24,690 bases of DNA from Chrysochromulina tobinii (taxonomy: Eukaryota > Haptophyta > Prymnesiales > Chrysochromulinaceae): NCBI GenBank assembly GCA_001275005.1, contig JWZX01003155.1, forward strand, positions 1-24,690, given 5' to 3'. The notes below the pieces were generated by a model that was not told the DNA's origin, made no database searches, and saw only the letters and a program-made list of their open reading frames with translations. Below are positions 16,615 through 22,569 of this stretch, piece after piece (position 1 is the first letter of the stretch; every line of letters starts with the position of its first letter). The translations under genes and the position numbers were made by a program.

Positions 16615-16866
16615 TCACTCCTCGCTCTCCGCGCGCTCCGCCTTTAGCTTGCGGAGCTTGCCGCCGCGGGGACGAGACATGCCGAAGCTCTTTGCCTTGC
16701 GTTTGCCCTTGGCCGTGCGCTTGTCGCCGCGGCCCATCGTGACCTCGCCGAGGCGCGACACGGTCAAGAGGCTCGAAACGGCGCTGGATGGCATCATGGT
16801 TGGTGGCGCCGTGAAGGCCGCCACGCCGCTAAGCGCGGCGAGAGCGATCAGCAGACGGAAAAGCAT
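16615..16866 (-). CDS. Plastid small-subunit ribosomal protein bTHX (PSRP4/RPS31), nucleus-encoded
   Basis: 83 residues from ATG 16866; the frame upstream has no ATG. The N-terminus is a signal peptide (MLFRLLIALAALSGVAA) followed by FTAPP, the Phe-containing plastid-entry motif of secondary red plastids. A short transit-like stretch follows. The mature part MGRGDKRTAKGKRKAKSFG, then MSRPRGGKLRK, is the signature of the tiny basic Thx/bTHX protein, which sits in the head of the bacterial-type 30S subunit. The acidic tail (AERAESEE) is an addition. It is divergent from the GT8 gene (214 bp between starts). Confidence 0.87.
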   Translation of the reverse strand: MLFRLLIALAALSGVAAFTAPPTMMPSSAVSSLLTVSRLGEVTMGRGDKRTAKGKRKAKSFGMSRPRGGKLRKLKAERAESEE

Positions 16867-17080
16867 GGTCGCGTCACGAAGATTTCGTTCTCGCGAGGCG
16901 AGCTGGAGCCCGTTCACATTCACGTTCAAGTTCCATCAAATACTTGTAAGCACGAAACAAATCTACACGGAAAGGGCGGACACGATATGTACGCGATGCG
17001 AATCCCCTCGATCGGAATGACGCAATCGGGAAAACTTGCTACTAGTACATGTTGCGAAGCCACACGAACCACCCCCTTCC

Positions 17081-18109
17081 ATGGTGCGCTCTCTCGTCGC
17101 TCCGCTCGAGCCAAATGCCGGCTGCGGTAAGGCGACCACCTTCGTGACGCTCGTTACGGGCGCGCGCTACGCGACCGCAGCTTCGTGTCTGCCACAGATG
17201 CTCCGCAACGTCGGCTCGCTATGCCCGCTTCTGCTCATCTACAATGATGCCGACACAGCACTGCCCATGTCGCAGCTCGAGCAGGCATACGGCGCGAACC
17301 AGATGCTGCCCTTGTCGCTTCTCAAGGCTCGCTTCAAGCGGCAGCCCCCGCGGCCACGAGCGCAGGTGCCCGCAGCAGGCCGGCGCCTCTTTAGCAGCTC
17401 AGAGGCATACAATACCCACCTCAAGCTGTGGCTGTGGGCGCTGCCGACGACGCACCGCGTCGTCTACCTGGACATCGACATCCTCATTCTACGCAATATT
17501 GACGCGCTGCTCGATGTGGTGCCGCCCACACTCCCCGACGGCAGCCCAGGCCTCGGCGCCGTGACGTGCAAGAGTAAGTACGGCGAGCGCTTCTTCAACT
17601 CTGGCATCTTGGTATTGACGCCGTCGCTGCGCACGCTCGAGCGGCTGCTAGAGCTCGGGCGCTTCGCGTCAGCCCCGTGGAATGGGCACATTCCACGTCC
17701 AGCCGATAAATGGCCCGACATTTGCGCGCCGCGCGATGATCCATTCGCGGCCAAACGGCTCTTTCCGAACAACGCGTCGCACTCGCTCGCTGCGTGCCGG
17801 CAACACTACGGGCCTGGGCACACTCCGTCCAAGATGATCAAGGCGTGCGAGAGTAAACTCACCGACCAGAGCATACTTAACACTGTCTTCCACTCGCACG
17901 CGAGCCTGCCGCGCGGTTTCAATATGCAATATGGAGACTTGGACGCGAACAGCAGCGCGATCGTGCACTTTGTGGGCGAGCCAAAGCCTTGGAGTCTTAA
18001 TGCCATGACGGGCCGAGGTAAAGAGCCAGCGCGCCGGAATGCGACCGCGAGGTGGCAGAGGCAGTGCGCCACAGTAATGGCGGCTTCGTTGAGGAATAGC
18101 AGTCGTTGA
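17081..18109 (+). CDS. Glycosyltransferase, GT8/nucleotide-sugar type
   Basis: 342 residues from ATG 17081. There is no in-frame ATG upstream, although an out-of-frame ATG occurs at 17049. The fold is of the glycogenin/GT8 type: FVTLVTGARYATAASCL at the start, the DxD metal site VVYLDIDILILRNID (Asp131, Asp133), ERFFNSGILVLTPS (170-182), KLTDQSILNTVF and HFVGEPKPW (296-304), the last being the His-containing donor-binding element. It transfers a sugar from a UDP or GDP donor with Mn2+; the acceptor is unknown. No signal peptide or membrane anchor is seen at this start, so it would act in the cytosol unless an upstream exon exists. Several N-x-S/T sequons are present but cannot decide the location. 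Confidence 0.88.
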   Translation: MVRSLVAPLEPNAGCGKATTFVTLVTGARYATAASCLPQMLRNVGSLCPLLLIYNDADTALPMSQLEQAYGANQMLPLSLLKARFKRQPPRPRAQVPAAGRRLFSSSEAYNTHLKLWLWALPTTHRVVYLDIDILILRNIDALLDVVPPTLPDGSPGLGAVTCKSKYGERFFNSGILVLTPSLRTLERLLELGRFASAPWNGHIPRPADKWPDICAPRDDPFAAKRLFPNNASHSLAACRQHYGPGHTPSKMIKACESKLTDQSILNTVFHSHASLPRGFNMQYGDLDANSSAIVHFVGEPKPWSLNAMTGRGKEPARRNATARWQRQCATVMAASLRNSSR

Positions 18110-18544
18110 AAGTTGTAGATGCGAAACTCCCACGCGACGACCAGCGGAGGACGCCGAGCGGCGAGCGGTCCGCGGATCTGGCGGTCCGCGTTCGTGTACG
18201 TTTATGACGTAAAGGAAATTCAATATTCCGAAACGAACGCGACGTAGTCCGGCAGCGTTTTGGGAGCATGGGAGGCCCGAAATGCACACGGAGTCCGTGT
18301 GGCGGCCGGGGCACTGAGAGAGCCGCGTGACCCCGTGTATCTGACCGTGTATCGGTACCGGTACGTAGAGTGTACGTACTACGTAGACGCACTCACGCAG
18401 CATCTAGGCGAGGGGGTTTCGAGTTTTTTGAGTTTTGTCTTGGGGTTTCCATGGGAGTTGGCTTCGGGCTGGGGAGTCATATTCATACCCGGTACAAGAG
18501 ATGCTTCAACCTTGACTGACATGACTTGACTTGACTTGACATTC
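18110..18544. other. Intergenic region with short repeats
   Basis: This lies between GT8 and the histidine-phosphatase-fold gene, same strand. It contains a repeated CCGTGTAT (18333-18354 area), GTAC-rich palindromic words (18354-18385), T-rich stretches around 18420-18450, and the TTGAC array just before the next ATG. No coding sequence is recognised. Confidence 0.55.
18511..18540 (+). repeat. TTGAC pentanucleotide array
   Basis: Three perfect TTGAC units (18526-18540) are preceded by degenerate units (CTTGAC, TGAC). The array ends 4 bp before the ATG at 18545, so it forms the immediate 5' UTR. Its reverse complement occurs at 19773-19792. Confidence 0.9.
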
Positions 18545-19309
18545 ATGGCGGACGGCACGGAGCTCGTGCTCGTCTGCAGTGGAGAAACAGCGTTGAACGT
18601 AGCAGTTCGCACGCAAGGGTCTGAGGAGTCTCCATTCAGCGTCCTCACCGCCAAGGGCGTCGCGCAGGCCGAGGCGCTCGCCTGGCGTCTCTGGCGGTCG
18701 GGCAACAAGCCGATCACCGCTCTCTACTCGTCTCCGCTCGGTTGCGCACAAGAAACGGCTCAAGCCATCCTTGCCGGTCGTCCTGCGACTGAACCGGCCG
18801 TATCCATGCACACGGAGGCTCGACTCTCACAGCTCAACTACGGCGTCATTGATGGCCTCAACGCGGAGGAGGTGAGTGTTCGCTATGCGGAGGTGGCCAC
18901 CATGCTCGCGGCCGACGACAACTGGGCTCCTCCGGGCGGCGAGAGCTGCACCGAGGTGCGCAAGCGCGCCATGGCCGCGCTTGCCGCGATCGCGAAGCGC
19001 CACCCGGGCAAACGAGTCCTCGTCGTCACGCATGCTGAGGTCGTCGCCAACATCGGAGACGACATCACAGGCGGCAGCCGTGGCCTATCCATGAAGAATG
19101 CGGCGCTCAGCTTGATCCGTTGGGACCACGGCCGCTGGTCGCTGGTCCTCTGGGGTGACACTGGCGAGTTCTGCGTGGGATGTCGACCGGGCTATTACAT
19201 CGTGGACACGGCGGCGGCGCTTAGGCTCTTGGGCGTTGGCGTGATGGCCGGGGCAGTGCTCGGCCTGGGCATCGGGGCAGTCCTGGCGCGTGGGCGGAGT
19301 CGGCGCTGA
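18545..19309 (+). CDS. Histidine-phosphatase-fold pseudoenzyme, tail-anchored
   Basis: 254 residues from ATG 18545. The phosphoglycerate-mutase-like fold is clear: ELVLVCSGETALN (6-18), LTAKGVAQAEALAWRL, ALYSSPLGCAQETAQAI (59-75), RLSQLNYGVIDGL, PPGGES (129-134) and VLVVTHAEVVANIGDD (158-173). In active members the first motif reads L-V-R-H-G-E-T and the His is phosphorylated. Here Arg and His are replaced by Cys11 and Ser12. The Arg of the SSPLxRAxQTA motif is Cys67, and the usual acid in the RLxE motif is Gln. Only the distal His163 remains. Histidine phosphatase chemistry is therefore unlikely, and a binding or regulatory role is inferred. The C-terminus has a Gly/Ala/Val-rich hydrophobic helix (about 227-248) followed by RGRSRR, a tail-anchor pattern that would leave the domain cytosolic. 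The gene lies between inverted TTGAC/GTCAA arrays. Confidence 0.85.
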   Translation: MADGTELVLVCSGETALNVAVRTQGSEESPFSVLTAKGVAQAEALAWRLWRSGNKPITALYSSPLGCAQETAQAILAGRPATEPAVSMHTEARLSQLNYGVIDGLNAEEVSVRYAEVATMLAADDNWAPPGGESCTEVRKRAMAALAAIAKRHPGKRVLVVTHAEVVANIGDDITGGSRGLSMKNAALSLIRWDHGRWSLVLWGDTGEFCVGCRPGYYIVDTAAALRLLGVGVMAGAVLGLGIGAVLARGRSRR

Positions 19310-19326
19310 GGGCTGTGCGCGCGCGC

Positions 19327-19346
19327 ACGGCGCACGTGTGCGCCGT
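19327..19346 (+). other. Perfect 8-bp hairpin after the pseudophosphatase stop
   Basis: ACGGCGCA and TGCGCCGT flank a CGTG loop, starting 18 bases after the stop codon. It would fold in RNA, but no T-run follows. It could be a 3' UTR element or chance in GC-rich DNA. Confidence 0.5.
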
Positions 19347-19772
19347 GGGAAAGAGTGACTACTTGAGTAGTAGTGAGTAACTTTAGGCGTCGCACACGGA
19401 GTGCACAGAGAGCTTCGACAGACGAGCAGCCCCCGACTCACGCCTGAGGAGAAAAGCGGTAAAGCGCGCTCCGCGGGAAGCGATCGCAATTCCTCAAGGG
19501 AAGCGAGCGCGCGCCCGATTAGGAAATCGGGACGCGGTGCCACGCTCCGGGGGCCGCAAGCCAGGGCAGGGCCACACACAGGGGGCACACACACAAACAC
19601 AAGACGGCAGGGACCGTCTAACAGAGCAGCCTCAGTACAGCGTCAGGCATTTCCTTCGGACGTTATGACCCCTGCGCGTCGATCATCGTACATCGATGCC
19701 CCGCGCAGCACTTGAACATACAACATGTTTCAATGACATGTTTCTACAATCTATCTTTCGAAGGACCGGTAA

Positions 19773-19792
19773 GTCAAGTCAAGTCAAGTCAA
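19773..19792 (+). repeat. GTCAA pentanucleotide array, inverse of the 18526 array
   Basis: Four perfect GTCAA units, the reverse complement of TTGAC, about 1.25 kb downstream of the TTGAC array. The two arrays flank the pseudophosphatase gene as an inverted repeat. Confidence 0.9.
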
Positions 19793-19938
19793 GCACCTAA
19801 GTATTGAAACCCAAAATGTACAACACAAAAAGGAAGGTGAGCCCTCACGGACGCGGTACGGCGAGGGCCGTGCGTCCCCCCCAGCCCCCCCCAGAGCTTT
19901 TCGCCTTTTCCCTACTCGCACCATGATGCCAGCATCTC

Positions 19939-21036
19939 ATGATCTCCACCGCCATCCAAGCCGCCGACGCCCAAATCAAACATATGGCGCCGAAGCCTAA
20001 GAGCGAAAAGCAGGACAATCATGGCTTGTGGCAGGACCGGGACATCCGGTTTGTTTCGCCGCTTGCGCAGCTCGCGATACATGCGGGTGAGTTCCAGATT
20101 GACTCGATCAACTCCGTCGAGGATACCAAGGGCAACAACGGCGAAAAGGGCTCGCTTGCAATCACCAACCTGCGGCTAGTGTGGATCTGCCACCGAAATT
20201 CGCGCCTCAACCTGTCGATTGGGTACAATGCCGTGCTCTCGATCAACATCCGCACGGCCAACTCACGGCTCCGTGGCAACACTCAGGCGCTCTACGTGAT
20301 GACCAAGTACAACAATTCTCGGTTTGAGTTCGTCTTCACCAACCTCGTCCGGCAGAGCCCTCGCCTGTTCACGACGGTGCAGACTGTGTACCGCGCGTAC
20401 GACACTTCGCGCCTGTACCGCGATCTCAAGCTGCGAGGCGCGATCATCAAAAATAAGTCTCTCATCATGCTGCCCAACGAGCAGCTCTATAACAAGGTGG
20501 GCGGCGTGTGGAACCTCTCGTCGGACCAGGGCAACCTGGGAACCTTCTTTATCTCCAATGTGCGCGTCGTGTGGCACGCCAACCAGGCCGAGAACTTCAA
20601 CGTCTCCATCCCCTATTTGCAGATGGCTGCGGTGCGCGTGCGCGACTCCAAATTCGGTCCCGCGCTGGTCATCGAGTGCCAGCAGCGGTGTGGCGGGTAC
20701 ATCCTCGGCTTCCGTGTGGACCCGGCCGAGCAGCTCTCGGCCGTGTTTCAGGAGATCCAGTCGCTCCACCGCGTCTTCGCCACCACGCCCGTCTTCGGCG
20801 TCGACTTCACCATCGAGGAGAAGTCTGCGCCTCTCGAGCAGCTCACAGTCTCGCGCACAACTGACGATGTGGAGATCGACGAACAAGCCACCGGCACCGA
20901 TGCGCACGCGAGCTACCTGGCCGAAGGTCACACCAAGCGCGAGGACCGCGAAATCGTGCTCGCGCCCGAGCTCGGGCTCGCGATGGAGAAGCTGCCAGAA
21001 GGGTACACGGTCAAATCGCTGTGGCAGGTAGTATGA
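19939..21036 (+). CDS. BBS5: Bardet-Biedl syndrome 5 protein, BBSome subunit
   Basis: 365 residues, single exon, collinear with BBS5 over its full length. Landmarks are LWQDRDIRF, SVEDTKGNNGEKG, TNLRLVWICHRNSRLNLSIG, TANSRLRGNTQALY, FEFVFTNLV, VWNLSSDQGNLGTFFISNVR, WHANQAENFNVSIPYLQ, DSKFGPALVIE, FGVDFTIEEK and the C-terminal REIVLAPELGLAMEKLPEG. The two repeated PH-like (DM16) domains bind phosphoinositides. In the BBSome, BBS5 helps carry membrane proteins to and from cilia, so the organism should be flagellated at some stage. The start at 19939 gives a short extra N-terminus; ATG 19984 (MAPKPKSEKQ) is an alternative closer to the family's usual start. Two out-of-frame ATGs (19923, 19926) precede it. 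Confidence 0.98.
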   Translation: MISTAIQAADAQIKHMAPKPKSEKQDNHGLWQDRDIRFVSPLAQLAIHAGEFQIDSINSVEDTKGNNGEKGSLAITNLRLVWICHRNSRLNLSIGYNAVLSINIRTANSRLRGNTQALYVMTKYNNSRFEFVFTNLVRQSPRLFTTVQTVYRAYDTSRLYRDLKLRGAIIKNKSLIMLPNEQLYNKVGGVWNLSSDQGNLGTFFISNVRVVWHANQAENFNVSIPYLQMAAVRVRDSKFGPALVIECQQRCGGYILGFRVDPAEQLSAVFQEIQSLHRVFATTPVFGVDFTIEEKSAPLEQLTVSRTTDDVEIDEQATGTDAHASYLAEGHTKREDREIVLAPELGLAMEKLPEGYTVKSLWQVV

Positions 21037-21467
21037 CACCCGACGTCGCGCTCCCGAGACCCGTGGGTGAGCGACGGTGAGCGTGCGTTTACATAGAATG
21101 TTACATACCGTCCCCGGACTATAATTTTGAATAGCCTGAGAGGCTCAGCCGTCGGACTCGGAGGGAGACCGCGCCCTCAGGGCCCGTCAAGCGTCGCGTT
21201 GCACAGCGGGCCAGAGGCAAGCGAAATTCAAATTGGGCCTGGTCACAATTGGCCCCTCTGGCGCTCTGGCGCGCCCGCCCGGGACCCCCGCCCCCCGGAG
21301 CGCGAGCCCTCGATGGAAGTCTGTGTGAACACTGAAGTGCGCAGGACGGTGGCTGTGTATTTAGCTCTGCATGCGCCGCTTGCCCGCTTCACCACGGCCA
21401 TCGGCGAGCCTCGCGTGCTGGCTGTACGTTTCGTGTACGTGTACGGTATATTGAACTCTAGCAATAC
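21037..21467. other. Intergenic region between convergent genes
   Basis: This holds the 3' flanks of BBS5 (plus) and the NYN-like gene (minus). It contains a very C/G-rich block (21265-21305) and a GTAC-rich stretch (21420-21450). If the NYN-like gene is spliced at 21471, a terminal exon on the minus strand would lie here, but I could not identify one. Confidence 0.5.
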
Positions 21468-22163
21468 TCACTTATAGACACCAATGCGACGTTTCGTGCC
21501 GCGCCTCTGCTGGACGCCAGCGTGAACGAAGGCTGAGGCAGTCTGCGTGGGCCGCGGCTGCGTTTCATTGATCCACTTGACAAACTCGTCGCGCAGCTGA
21601 GCCACAGAGTCCTCGAGGGGCGCATTCGTCGGTGTCGTGACCGCAGAGCTGATTGCCGGGAACTGGAACCCGAATCCCTCAGCCGATTCGTATCGGACGC
21701 GGCCAGTTGGCGCAAGACGCTGTCTCACCTCGGAACAGCGACGCTTGACGAGCTTGTCCGATGACACGACGAGCACAACGCCGGTGGGAGCCATCCGTGG
21801 CAGCCACCACTCAACATCACGGACAATGCCATCGTCCGCACGCCAACGAGGGCCCGAGAAGAGAACCACATTTCGTTCGTCATCGAGCCGGGCGTGAACC
21901 CCGGCCCGATCACTGTGCTTACCCTCATCGACCTCGACAAGGACGAGCGTTGGTTCAGGCTGTGCAGCGGCCCATTGACGGACGCGCTCGCGAAACGCAG
22001 CGCCAGGAAATCTTCCCATCGCCGCGCGAACATTGTCCTGGTCAATGAGCACGAGATTGAAGCAGCCACCATATCTGCTATCCACTGCTGCCGGTGCGGC
22101 CTGCTTCATCTCTTGCGCCTCGTTGTCGTTGGGCTCCAGCTCGCCTTCTGCCGCGGTTGACAT
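21468..22163 (-). CDS. NYN/PIN-like nuclease-fold protein
   Basis: 231 residues from ATG 22163. The core has the acidic pattern of NYN (PIN-like) ribonuclease domains: NLVLIDQDNVRAAMGRF (36-52; Asp41, Asp43, Asn44), a middle strand VLVEVDEGKH, VVLFSGPRWRADDGIVRDVEWW (99-120; Asp110, Asp111) and VVLVVSSDKLVKRRC (129-143; Asp136). The ADD-x-I and SSD arrangement is typical of YacP/NYN proteins, which cleave structured RNA. The first 30 residues are acidic and probably disordered. The C-terminal 40 residues are Thr/Gln/Arg-rich. The stop TGA sits inside GTGAGT, a perfect splice-donor sequence at 21471, so the true C-terminus may be encoded by a later exon. Family assignment is by motif pattern and moderately sure; the target RNA is unknown. 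Confidence 0.68.
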   Translation of the reverse strand: MSTAAEGELEPNDNEAQEMKQAAPAAVDSRYGGCFNLVLIDQDNVRAAMGRFPGAAFRERVRQWAAAQPEPTLVLVEVDEGKHSDRAGVHARLDDERNVVLFSGPRWRADDGIVRDVEWWLPRMAPTGVVLVVSSDKLVKRRCSEVRQRLAPTGRVRYESAEGFGFQFPAISSAVTTPTNAPLEDSVAQLRDEFVKWINETQPRPTQTASAFVHAGVQQRRGTKRRIGVYK

Positions 22164-22569
22164 TTAGTTTGTGATTGTATGAGATTGTATGCCAAGTCGT
22201 CACCGTCGTGACGGCGAGGAAGGTCTACTTGTATGACTCCCGGCTCCCCCCGGTGTCTTTTTACCGGTATCCGATAAGTGGCGGTCCTCGGAGGTTTCGT
22301 GAATTCACAGCCACTGTTTACACATGTAACTCCGACACCCAAGACACAGCCAATGTTTATAACTCGACACCCAAGACACCAGACCGGCGTACATACGTGT
22401 GCGGTTACAACTGGCTCGGGGACCCCTGGACCCCCTTATCACAGCCATGTACTCGATCTCAGCCGCCGGGCCGGGCCGCTGAACACCAACACGTCTAACA
22501 GCAAATATTTACATACTTTATACACTCTTCACCAAGCACGAACACTCCCCAATCCCTCCGACCTCCGTA
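22164..22569. other. Intergenic region with direct repeats
   Basis: This lies between two minus-strand genes. ATTGTATG is repeated near 22175-22190, and CGACACCCAAGACAC occurs at 22333-22347 and 22365-22379 (period 32). It should hold the promoter of the NYN-like gene and the 3' end of the SET gene. No coding sequence is recognised. Confidence 0.55.

Larger units (their letters stand above)
19310..19938. other. Intergenic region upstream of BBS5, with hairpins
   Basis: This holds the 3' flank of the pseudophosphatase and the 5' flank of BBS5. It contains two perfect hairpins (19327-19346 and 19514-19531, the latter CCCGATT-AGGA-AATCGGG), repeated ACATGTTT words near 19725-19745, the GTCAA array and a C-rich run (19876-19893). 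Frames here lack motifs. Confidence 0.55.

Noticed and set aside
20263-21039. 258-codon minus-strand frame inside BBS5
   Set aside because: It is antisense to a full-length BBS5 and has no domain.
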